Shown here piece by piece: positions 1-9,965 of a stretch of 64,000 bases of DNA. This stretch comes from Favolaschia claudopus (Eukaryota; Basidiomycota; Agaricomycetes; Agaricales; Mycenaceae). The notes beneath the pieces were generated by a model. The model was not told the origin of the DNA. It made no database searches and was given only the letters and a program-made list of their open reading frames with translations. Each line of letters opens with the position of its first letter. Positions within the stretch are counted from its first letter, which is position 1. Location of the stretch: the NCBI GenBank assembly GCA_037176885.1, contig JAWWNJ010000140.1, forward strand, positions 496,001-560,000. Direction: 5' to 3'. The translations under genes were made by a program, and so were the position numbers.

Positions 1-1134
1 CTACAAGGACGGTGAAGGCGCATCAAAGTTTCTTGATATTGTCAAGGTTGGCTTCGAGGCGTATGATGAAACCAAACTGACTTTTCACCTGCAGGGTTCT
101 CTCTCTAACGTTCCTCTTCGCTTCGAGCCTGGGACTAACTGTGCGTGGTTCTTGTCTGATTCCTTCGAATGTAGCACAGTTAAGGCATCCTAGTTGCTTA
201 CGGCGTCTCAATCGGATGTGCTGGTTTCGTGATCGAGCGACTTTCCGGGAAAACACTCGGGCAATATTTGTGAGTTCAAAATCATTCTAATAGGCATCTC
301 AATCTTATCTTTTCTCGACTTCCCAGCCAGGATCATATCTTTTCGCCACTCGGAATCACAAACATGACGTTTTCCCTCACCCCCACCCAGCTCAAAGAAA
401 GACTTCTACCCCTCTGCTATCGCAACAAGCGCGGCGGTGCCGAGTCGTGGAAAGGGCCAGATGTCATCGAGCAAGATCGTACTGCGGGCAAGTGTTTCCC
501 TGCCATGTTTGATAAAAGAAAATTCACGCCGAATCAGTGACCCTGCATCAAGGCGGAGGTGGACTATACGCCTCTCTCAAGGACTACCTCACTATCTTGC
601 GGCATCTGCTTCAGATCTCAGGTCAGGCACTTTCTCCCAATGAACCACTAAAACAACAAACACTGACCGAACATCGAACACTAGATCCAGCCGGAAATGC
701 ACCAGCCAACGCAATCCTCAGCCGCGCCTCGGTTGATAGCATGTTCACTCCGACACTCCCACCTGCCGTCGCCGCGCAGAAGCTCTCCCCACTGATAGAC
801 GCTTTCCAGCCACACCTCGGTATACCAAACGGGTCTGCTCAATTTGGGTACGGGCTTTGCATCAATATGGTTGATATTCCGGGAAGCGGAGAAAGGGTAC
901 TGGGACGTGTGAGTACTCGATTCGGTCGATTTGAGCTTTTTGGTTCGGCTTTCTCACAAATGAATTGGATACGCAGGGAGTGGGTGGGCAGGGACTTGTT
1001 TCTTTGTGGACCGCACTGCGGGTTTGGCAGCGGTTTTCGGCACGCAACTGTTGCCCACGTGCGACGATATAACGTATAGAACGCTTGATGCCCTCGAGAA
1101 GGTGATATACGCAGACTGGGAGAATGTTTTGTGA
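1..1134 (+). CDS. Serine hydrolase, beta-lactamase/class C esterase fold (copy A), 5' end outside window
   Basis: This is the C-terminal two thirds of a beta-lactamase-related serine hydrolase; the first exons, with the SxxK nucleophile, lie left of the window. Exons read about 1-45, 94-141, 216-270, 359-480, 532-620, 690-908 and 991-1134. Visible family features are RFEPGTN, AYGVS..CAGFVIERLSG (the tyrosine motif region), DHIFSPLGI, a GGGGLYASLKDYLT segment and a terminal GWAGTCFFVD..AGLAAVFGTQ strand. The stop is TGA at 1132-1134. Intron positions and sequence match copies B (12.6-14.4 kb) and C (21.4-23.2 kb), so the three form one local family. One intron (about 481-531) begins with GC instead of GT; only the GC donor keeps frame with the paralogs. 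Substrate is unknown; fungal members include esterases, transesterases and D-aminopeptidase-like enzymes. Confidence 0.85.
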
Positions 1135-1527
1135 AGGGAGAGGTGTTTCCGGACCAAATTCCGGTATGCACGTACGTTCCGTATCTAGTGCGGAGAAGTT
1201 ACAGCTAGTGAAATATAGCGCTTTTAGTCATGCATGTGCATCAATATGTCCAAGCTCTTTGTTCGGTAAATTTGTACCCAAGAAACCCAGCTTTTCTGTT
1301 AACTCTTGAAGTTCATTCTGACGTCATCATCTTTCCAAACTTGCGAAGTCGGCAACCCGGTTATCTTCTCCGACGCTGATTGGCTGCTACCTCCGCTAAA
1401 CTGCCCCGATCAACCATTACTCGGAAGTCCGAGTTGTCTTTGCACCATGACTAACTCTATTTTTTTTAATCCGTCGCTTTGTGTCAGATTCCTTGCTTGA
1501 TTCCGGTTGCATACGCGCTCGAAGGAA
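1135..1527. other. Intergenic, no gene seen
   Basis: This stretch holds the 3' end of hydrolase A and the upstream region of the short-chain dehydrogenase. I see no credible coding exon. The only recognisable signal is the TATA box listed next. Confidence 0.5.
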
Positions 1528-1535
1528 TATAAAAG
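1528..1535 (+). promoter_or_regulatory. TATA box of the short-chain dehydrogenase gene
   Basis: TATAAAAG lies 56 bp before the ATG at 1591, a normal spacing for a fungal TATA promoter with a short 5' UTR. Confidence 0.55.
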
Positions 1536-1590
1536 CCACGCTCTCGACCCTCTCAATATTCACTGACTCAACCTGCTTGCGCAACCTGCT

Positions 1591-2989
1591 ATGTCTTACC
1601 CCGAGTTTTCGTTCCACACCACAGCCGACGAGGTCGCCACTGCGTTTGCAGATATAATTCGAGGGAAGAATGGTATGTCTTCGCCTTCGAAGCGACTGGT
1701 GATCAGAGCTGAAGGTTTTTCGGCAGTCTTGATCACTGGTACATCCTTGAACGGAATAGGCTTCGACACGGCTCGAGTTATCGCAAAATACGCCAACCTT
1801 GTCATCATTACGGGGTATAATGCGGAGAGGTGGCTCTATACTTTTTTCAAGCGGTTCTCAGTTTTCTGACGGAAAGATTCATAGACTGAAACTCACCGAG
1901 GAAGCGATCAAGAAAGAGTCTCCTTCCGCCAACATTCGCCGACTGACCTTGGATCTCTCATCCCTCGCCGTAGTTCGTTCCGCTGCAGCTGAGGTGAATT
2001 CTTGGCCCGAGCCACTCCATGTAAGTATGCGAACTCGGAATTATTCTTTCCTTCGTCGCAGCTTGGATTTATTTTGCCTACAGGTTCTCATCAACAATGC
2101 AGCGGCTCAAATCACACCATTCTCCCTCACCGTCGACAAGCTCGAGAGCCAGATGGCAACCGGCCACATAGGTCCCTTCCTCTTCACCAAGCTCATTGCT
2201 CCGAAGATACTCGCCGCCGGTTCAACGACTTACACCCCGCGCGTCGTGTTCGTCTCGAGTATTGGCCATGGATTTGGGAACCCGGGCGTGGATTTCGACA
2301 ACATGAAGAAACCTGATGCGTCGATATTCAAGCCGATGCAGGCGTATTTTGAGACGAAGGCGTCGAATGTGCTCACTGCGAAGGAATTGTCCAAACGGTC
2401 GAATGGGAAGATCAATGCGTACAGTTTGCATCCTGGAGGTGCGTGCTTGTTTGTACAATTGAAGCTGGATTGATTTGGCGCAGGAATTTTCACGAATATT
2501 ATGCAGAAAGGTGATGGGCCGGCGGAGATGCACCGACTTGGTAAGAGTCTTGTTCTCGCGCAAACTAGGTCATTAACTTGGAAATTGCCAGGTATGCTCG
2601 ACGAGAAGTTTCAGCCACGTCCCGAGAGTAACATGAAGACCATACCTCAGGGTGCAGCAACGTGAGTTCGGAATGATCAAGATTGAAACAGAAGCTGATG
2701 ATATCAATTCCAGCACCGTGGTCGCAGCATTCGATCCTAGAATTGAGGGTGAGTTTAGGATGGATATATTCGTCGACTTGTATCTCAATGCGAAAATCAG
2801 ACGCTCCAGGGAGTTACTTGAATGACTGCGTGGCTGCGAATGAGCTGGTATCTGCATTTTGCACCGATCCGGTGCGTTTTTTCAATAGGCTAAGCGATAT
2901 TGTGAGAAATCTGATTCATTTGACAGGCAAATGCAGAGAAGGTCTGGGTCACCACTGAAGAAATTATCGGTGAAAAGTTCGAATTCTAG
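1591..2989 (+). CDS. Short-chain dehydrogenase/reductase (retinol dehydrogenase/WWOX-like SDR)
   Basis: An NAD(P)-dependent Rossmann-fold oxidoreductase. The first exon (MSYPEFSFHTTADEV...) joins, across an intron starting at about 1673, to the cofactor loop ITGTSLNGIG, the fungal variant of TGxxxGxG. NNAA follows after the intron at about 2022-2084, then VFVSSIGHG with the catalytic serine and YFETKASN, the YxxxK pair. The C-terminal part is split by several short introns and ends EKVWVTTEEIIGEKFEF, with TAG at 2987-2989. Short exons near 2483-2660 and 2714-2930 are assigned by splice signals only. The start follows a good TATA box. Substrate cannot be told. It lies between the hydrolase and the TPR gene of the left arm of the mirror duplication and has no counterpart in the right arm. 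Confidence 0.85.
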
Positions 2990-3295
2990 AGTCACTGTTC
3001 CGTCGGGATTGGAGTGTAGAGATTTCATAGTACCATTTACGACGACAAGTGTTTGAACAATGCGAAACCAGCCTTGTTCAGAGATTGATAGAGTTTCATG
3101 CAATTATCAAAGCCAATTTGACGCGATCTACTATTTGAATCTGTTGCATTCGTTATCTTGAGCGAGCTTGCACCAATCACGATTGAGTATTCTTCCGCTG
3201 GGTTAGAAATTGAACCAGTGATGAACAGTGGGAAATTAATGATCAACCATCATAGTCACAGCGTGACATCCCTTTGTTTCTTGTTTACTTTCAAC
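2990..3295. other. Intergenic, nothing recognised
   Basis: About 300 bp between the dehydrogenase and the first TPR gene. No coding exon, repeat or clear promoter element was recognised. Confidence 0.4.
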
Positions 3296-5565
3296 ATGGC
3301 CAGCGTCGCAGCTCTGAAGGCGGAAGGGAACAGTCTTTTCGGTGCAAAGAACTTTGCAGACGCAGAGAAAAAGTATACTGGAGCCATCGAGGCCAGCGAC
3401 TCGGCCGACTCGAAAGGGTTGGCGGTGCTCTATGCAAATCGTTCAGCGTGTCGATTGTCTTTGAAAAGGTCAGTTCGTTCGCCGAATTGAAACTTGCATT
3501 GAATGCACTTTCTTACGTCTCGCAGGTATTTAGATGCCAACGCAGATGCCACTAAGGTCTGCGCTCATATATTTTCCGAGAAAATTCGTTGTTTTTGACT
3601 GCGTTGAGACAGGCAACAGACCTGGATCCTACTTACGCGAAAGCCCATGCGCGACTGGCTACTTCAGAGGACGTCAGTATTTCCTCGTATTATAATTCGT
3701 TCCATCTTACATCTTTCTTTTGCACAGCAATTGGGGGCTCCCCACAAGAGCAAAGAAAGTTGGCAGAAAGCGCTGGACGCGCTGCCCAAGACAAACCTCA
3801 CTCCGGCTGAGGAGACGCAGAAGACCCAGTACACTGCTGGCCTGAGAGCTGCGATATCTGCGCTTGCTCAGCTTGAGAACACCAAGCATTATATCCCGAA
3901 AGCTAATCCCCGTCAACCCGGAGGGACGCCATTCATATGGCAAGGTAACGGCCGGATGCCTTGGGATTTAGCTGCACCCATTGTTGCGCGTTTGAGAAAC
4001 GAACCAAAGACACCTGATAACTTGCGTAGTAGCGTGCGTAGTTCGATCGCTATGATTCTACAGTTACTAGTTACTGATAGCTTCGCAGGCTTGGGTAATT
4101 CATCACGCCTATGAGGTTGTTCTTTTGTTTAAGTTGCCTGCTTCGCATTTTATGTGTTGACTGTTTCTTAAGGATTGGACGAATGGGCTCGACATGATTC
4201 GTCAAGTGAAGGTTCTCGATGAGAGGACTGGAGCGATGACGGGCATCATTGGTGTATGTTCATTGCTCATTCGCTCTCTGACTTTATTCACGTAGCCCAA
4301 TGTCAGGCTATCACACATATAACCAACGGCATCATGCGTGATCCCCGCGTTATGCACATTCCCGATAACGAGTTCATTGGCCAATACAACAAACAAAGTC
4401 CGTTGTTAACTCTCCCTCCCATTATGATTGCTCAACTGCATTCTCCTCCGTATCAGTCACCTTAGAAGCCTTCCAAAGCAAAGCATGGACGGAAGCTGGC
4501 CCCGAGATCATAATCAAAGAGGCTCTCGAAAGGCAGCGTACCCAGGGATGGGACGCTACACGTCCTGCGCTTTCGATTACCATCCGGTATGCTTTTGCAT
4601 CGCTGCGTCCCTGAGGACCGCCTCAATTATCATTTCCAGCGCGTGGATCATGCGGAGCATGATGGCACTTGGACTGTATCAGCAACACCAGGTCGCAGTC
4701 GAATTTTACAGGAACTCCCTGACTGTCATTCGGACTCTACGTGATCATTGGATTCTCGAGTCCAAAGCTGACCGGGGAGTTATTTTCGAGAAGTCTTTTA
4801 TCTTCGGGATCCAGGGTCTCTATCTGGACGCTCTCATGCAGGTATGTACACGCGAATTCTCATTGGCTGTGTCCTCACTTGGTTCAGTCATATCACAGCT
4901 CCAATGGGGCAGAGTCCCTAGAAGTGCTTTCGAACCTTTTCAAAGAGGCGGAGGTTCTTATTCGGGAAATAAACGAGACGATGGGGCAGTCCCGAGAACA
5001 TGATCCTGTTGATCCAGGCTTTCTCAGTTCGTTCTTCCTCTATCCCAAAGGCGAAGCATATGCGTAAGCACGTTGGCTTTCCGTTCACTTGGTCGGTTGA
5101 ACTGAGAGTCATATCTGAAACAGCATGAAGGGCTTCTATTACAATAAAATGGCCGTCAAAAGCGGGAACGACCCGAAAGTGTTCTTCCGCAAAGCAGCGC
5201 AGGAGTACCTGACGGCAGCTAGTGCATACCCGGAAGACGACGAACACCATCCCTGTATGTATATCCACGAATACCTCGCGTTGTTCTCGACTAACGATGG
5301 TGTTGCGAAAGCGTTCTTGAATGCCGCGCTGGGCCATATGTTCAGCGCTGGCACATTCCCAGTTCGAGAGATAATGGACGTCATGAAACGAATTCGATTG
5401 TCCGTTCCCAAGGCCAAAGCGATATGGGAGCGCTCCTCGCTAGGGGCCGGGGGTGTTTGGGATATCTTTGCTGATGTCGAGAAGGAAGAACAGAAATTGC
5501 GCACTAGTATCGCAGAGGGGCAGTGCACATTGGACTCGTGTGTTGGGATTGCAGCGGAAAACTAG
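3296..5565 (+). CDS. TPR-domain protein (paralog 1)
   Basis: The N-terminus has a tetratricopeptide block like that of Hsp70/Hsp90 co-chaperones: MASVAALKAEGNSLFGAKNF, then ANRSACRLSLKR, YLDANADATKATDLDP and YAKAHARLA, with the helix pairs split by introns. A linker follows (HYIPKANP..GGTPFIWQGNGRMPWDLA), and then a longer, probably all-helical C-terminal region containing NGIMRDPRVMHIPDNEF, VEFYRNSLTVIRTLRDHWILES, DPVDPGFLSSFFLYPKGEAYA and RIRLSVPKAKAIWERSSLG. At least eight introns of 45-60 nt interrupt it. The stop is TAG at 5563-5565. I do not recognise a catalytic domain; a scaffold or co-chaperone role is inferred from the TPR only. It is the left-arm copy of an inverted gene duplication; the partner lies at 9966-12289 on the other strand. 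Confidence 0.85.
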
Positions 5566-5968
5566 TACACAATAGCACTCAATGTCTTGCTGGTATTGTA
5601 CGCCTGAATAATCCGATGCTGAGTCTTTCTTGGAACTTGAGGTCACATTGTTCTGTGTGGTTTCACCTGCTTACGCGTCGCTCTCTTCAACAGCTCCTTA
5701 TGTGTATTTTGTTAAATTCATCATATCCGCCGAAGCATATGCGCCGTCGATACCTGTCTCATTTTGAATCTCTTATTCGGAAATAGGCTCACGCGACCTT
5801 TGCGTGACCGCGTTAGATACTCGTGACCGCCAGCAAAAAGCCTCGCTCTCTTCAGCTCTCTCTTCCAACTCTCTTCTACTACTAGACTCTTCTCTTGCGG
5901 TCATTGGACTCCCGAAATGTGAATGCATTCGGTCGCATTAAAAATATACAGCCCGGAAACTTTACCCT
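5566..5968. other. Convergent 3' intergenic region
   Basis: About 400 bp between the 3' ends of the TPR gene and the FAD oxidase gene. No coding sequence, repeat or RNA gene is apparent. Confidence 0.4.
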
Positions 5969-7749
5969 TCAAAAGCCCAAGTCGGCGAGTTCCTGAAGAT
6001 CCGCCACGATATCCTTCGTCTCATACACCTCCCACTGCTTTCCAGCAAGAGAATCTGTCAAGTCCTCGTCGTCTCCCTGGTCAAGTGTGTCTTTGCCTTC
6101 ATCTTTGCCCTTGTCCTTGCCCTTGTCACCCTTACCCTTGTCGCCCTTCCCGTTGTCGCCCTGGTCCTTGTCACCCTTGCCTCCATCTTTGGAGCCAGGA
6201 AGGCGAACACCCTGGTCAGATTGGAAGAAGTTATCCTTGTCCCATTTTTTCTTGATGCGGCGCAGCTCATCTTGGTTGTCTCCCCAATACATACGCTCCG
6301 AAATTGATCCTGGCAGCGCGCCATCGGGGAAGTTGACAAAAGCGGCCATGCCGTTGAGCGAGAGCGGTCGCAAGTCCTCCTTGGCGTCACGCAGGAATGC
6401 GCGCATGTCGCGCTCCATCCATTTGTCTTCCCACTCGAGAGTGAGGTACATGTGGTACATCGCTTTGCGCCAGAAGAATGCCGAGTCGACGGGGGGAGAG
6501 GGATAACTCATCTTGCCGCCAGCGTGGATGAAGGTGGCGAGGAATTCGACGCGCTCGCCTGGGAAGGCTTTGCGGAATGCGGCGGCTTTCTTGCGAATCA
6601 ACTCTGTGACGCTCTCGATAGTAGAGCGGTCGTTAGAGAAGACGAAGGAGCTGTAGATGCTGTAGCTCTTGTTGGTGGGAAATGCTTTGACGGTTTCCTC
6701 GGACCATTGTGCTACGAGGGTCTCGTGCAGGAATCGTGTCGTCTTTTCGGGGAGGGAGCGTCGTTTGAGCTGTGTGACGAGTGTGGTGTGCTTGATGTAC
6801 TTGTCGATGGTGGCATCGAAGTCCTCTTTGTCACCGTCAAAGTAGGTGAGGAACCGTACGCCGTTACCTGACGGCAAGCGGAGATCGCATATCCAGGTGC
6901 TGTCAATGGTCATTCGCTCGGGCCAGTCAGTGGTGTAGAAGTCGTGCATCGTCGACATGAAATTGTCCGGCTCGAAAAGATCGGGCTCATCTCTCCCTGC
7001 GAACCACTGATACCGCCCAGCGACGACGACACCTCCAGGAGCAAGCAACTGCTTCACCGCCAGCTTCATCTCGACCACCACACCGAAGTTACCGCCCCCT
7101 GCGCCACAGAGCGCCCAGAAAAGGCGACCCTCGTCGGACTGGCGGTCATCCGTGTCCTTGACGGTGACGAGCTCACCATCGGCCGTCACGATCGATATTT
7201 CTTGAACGGTGTCACTGCCCATGCCGATGCTGCGTGAGAATGGGCCAAGTCCTCCGCCCAAGATGAACCCGCCGACGCCTACAAACGGGCAGCGACCTTC
7301 GGCATCGTTTTAGCTGAGTCGACATTCCGACGGATTATTAATTCACCTCCGTTGATCACATATCCATCTTCGCGATCGTTGATCAGAGTCTTATACACGT
7401 TGCCCCACTGGCAGCCGCCGCCGAATGTTATCGTCTTCTTCCTCATATCGAGCTTGGTCCAGTTCATTCGCCGCAGGTCGAGCGATACGCCCTCGAACGC
7501 CGTCGAGTGTCCCGCATACGAATGTCCTCCGCACTTGATCGTGAGCTGCAACTTCAGCCTGCGCGCCTGCTGAATGATGGCCACTACGTGCTTCTCTGTT
7601 TCGGGCTGCAGCACGAAATCGGGGCGCGCGAAGCGATAGAGGAGATTGGGTGTCGCGACCGAGCGTTCGTATTCCTCTTCTCCGCGCTCAAACACCGGGA
7701 TTTTGTCTGCTTTGAACGCCTGAATCGCTGCGGTGAACTTCGGTGGCAT
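5969..7749 (-). CDS. FAD-linked oxidase with BBE (berberine bridge/GOOX-like) domain and Lys-Gly-Asp tail
   Basis: Two exons (7347-7749 and 5969-7296) with a 50-nt intron give 576 residues. The N-terminal half is an FAD_binding_4 (PCMH-type) domain: RPDFVLQPETEKHV, GGHSYAGHS with the histidine used for covalent FAD, then GRCPFVGVGGFILGGGLG, whose Cys is placed to make the second flavin bond; the intron falls just before it. SDEGRLFWALCGAGGGNFGVV follows. The C-terminal BBE domain is seen as ERMYWGDNQDEL..IKKKWDKDNFF. Bicovalent flavin and oxidation of a sugar or alcohol are inferred from the family. No obvious signal peptide is seen (MPPKFTAAIQAFKADKIPVF). After the BBE domain there is an unusual tail of about 70 residues, first KGDKGKGDKGK-type repeats and then an acidic segment ending ELADLGF. 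Confidence 0.9.
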
Positions 7750-8004
7750 GGTATCCCGATGGACGAAGAGACGTGTTGAAGGGACGTGTTCACCTCACAA
7801 ACGTACAGACGCGCCAAAGAACGGGCATTTATGGAATCCGGTGACAACACTTGACCGGTCTTCGTGCAAGCTGTCTGCGAACTCCAATTTTGTCTGTCAT
7901 ACTGTGTGCCAATCTGCTCGGCAGTGGCCCAGTGGGACAGAAATTCAATTCTTACTCGCCTTCCGCCTTGTGCTCTGACGTTCAGGAATATGGGCCGCGG
8001 TGTG

Positions 8005-8011
8005 TATAAAA
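8005..8011 (+). promoter_or_regulatory. TATA box of the ankyrin-vWA gene
   Basis: TATAAAA lies 38-44 bp before the ATG at 8049, within the 299-bp region shared with the divergent FAD oxidase gene. Confidence 0.5.
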
Positions 8012-8048
8012 CCGGGTCTCTTGATCTCCCGCAGCATTCGCACTTGCC

Positions 8049-9801
8049 ATGGGTATTCACGCAGACGCGCAGCAAGGGACGCTCGACAAGGCGGCGCTCA
8101 CGCGTTACCTCCAGTCCAACCCCGACATCCTCAGCGAATTGGATGCAAGCACAGGCCGCACACCGTTAGCCACCGCGGCGGTAGCTGGCTTCGCCGATGA
8201 GGTTGACCTGCTCCTCAAGAGGGGCGCCAAACCCGAAGCGCTTTCTCGAGCTGGCGAAACAGTCCTCCTGCTTGTTAACCGCGAGACGAAGAAGAACCGG
8301 CCCAGAATCGTGCAGCTTCTACTGGACAAAATGCCAGCTACTTCTATCGACGCTACCACCGCCGCTGACGCCAACAACACGCCGCTCATGTTCGCCGTGC
8401 TCAACGGCGACGTCGAATCCATCCGACTGCTCGTCAAGGCTGGTGCTAGTCCGACCGCAATCAACAGCAAAGGAGTGTCCGCTCAACAGATGGCCGATCG
8501 CGCGACCGACAAAGCCGTCAAACGCGCAATCAACCCGAATGAGCAATCGAATATAGCGAAGGTTACCGCTATTGTCGGCTCTTTCCTGCAGTACATCGTT
8601 GCCTGGGTCAACAGGACTGCCAAAGGGGTCGCGCAGCGGCTGTTTGGATACAATCCGAAATTTGACGAGGACACAGATGAGGTCAGACATCGCCTCCCAT
8701 TAACTCCCAATTAGCTGACCACAAACTCCCCACAGAGGGTCAACTATGGGGAGACCCCTAACAAGGCAGAGTTCCTTGAGAACGTCGATGACTTCGTCCA
8801 GAAGAACCCGGTACTGGAACGTTTCTTCAAAGGCAACCCAAATTACATCCAGGAACTCGCGAAGAAGGCCACCGAATTGAAGGATGACTCTAGCACACCG
8901 CTCGGACAACCGGACCTCCTGCCAAAGACAATTAAGGTTACCTTGCACCAGCAAGTTATCTACTGTGGTATGCCGCCGCCATGCATGCTTAATCTACTCT
9001 GACTTCTTCCGCAGACGACAGCTCCTCGATGAAGCGTGACGGTCGCTGGGAAGCCCAGGTGCGCATGGTCAAGAAAATCGCCCAGATCACGACGCGTGTC
9101 CTCCCCGACGGTGACGGCGTCGCCTTGCGCTTCATCAACCAGGACGTCAACAACTCGGAGAAACTCAGTCTGCAGGACATCGGGCGAATCATCGACGGCA
9201 TGTCATGGCAGCGTAACGGTGACACCGCGATTGGGACATTCTTGAAATCGAAGATCCTCGAGCCGCTGGTGTATAGCCAATTGAAAGCGAAGCCCCCGAC
9301 ATTCAAGAGACCGCTGCTTATCTCTGTTATAACGGATGGGATGCCTTCGCAGGAAAGCGACGACGCCTTCGTCGACGCTATCAAAGAGTGTGGTGATGAG
9401 TTGTCCAAGGCCGGGTACCCTCGTGAGAGTGAGTTGTAACTCTGTTGTGCTATCGTCAGGTCTGACTCCGTTGTATAAGGTGTGAAGTTCATGATTGGCC
9501 AAATTGGAACGGCAAAGTCAGCGGCTGCATTCCTCAAAGGCGTAGGCGAGAACCCGGCAATTTCCGATATGGTATATGTGACCTCGGGTAAGTCTACTGT
9601 CTAAATTCTGAGGATTAATACCCTGGCTTGAACACCAAGCAGATCAACTGGATGAAAGACTGTCCCAGTTCAAGGAAAGGGAGGGCGATATCGATCGCTG
9701 GGTGAGTTTTTTTGTGACTCGTAATAGCCTCTCTGCATGTTAACTTTGTCGAACCGCTTCTTCAGTTGATAGAAACGCTGTTCTCGCCCATCAAAAACTG
9801 A
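8049..9801 (+). CDS. Ankyrin-repeat protein fused to a von Willebrand factor A domain
   Basis: Exon 1 (8049 to about 8681) carries ankyrin-type repeats over residues about 10-165: GRTPLATAAVAGFADEVDLLLKRGA, then NTPLMFAVLNGDVESIRLLVKAGASP. A linker follows, with TPNKAEFLENVDDFVQKNPVLERFF. After the intron ending near 9014 a vWA domain begins with DDSSSM, a DxSxS metal-ion-dependent adhesion site. It continues through VALRFINQDVNN, NGDTAIGTFLKSKILEPLV with the conserved Thr, and LISVITDGMP, the third MIDAS element. The C-terminus is KFMIGQIGTAKSAAAFLKGVGEN..DERLSQFKEREGDIDRW, with TGA at 9799-9801. All MIDAS residues are present, so metal-dependent ligand binding is likely. No signal peptide, so it is probably intracellular. 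The partner is unknown. Confidence 0.85.
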
Positions 9802-9965
9802 GAGGGCAGAGACCTGACCCCAAGGTCTTCGGTCTCACCCTTGGGCATTGTTAGTGTAGCGTGCTTCTTGACATTAGTGCGACATGTAGTTTGAATCTAA
9901 TTAGCATTCTTTGAATGCGAGTTGGTGATCCCATTCCGATTTCCGACTCCAAGCCATTTTAATAT

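Noticed and set aside
6087..6506. Leu/Ser/Pro-repeat open frame on the plus strand
   Set aside because: It is the antisense of the Lys-Gly-Asp repeat tail of the FAD oxidase; composition is explained by that repeat.
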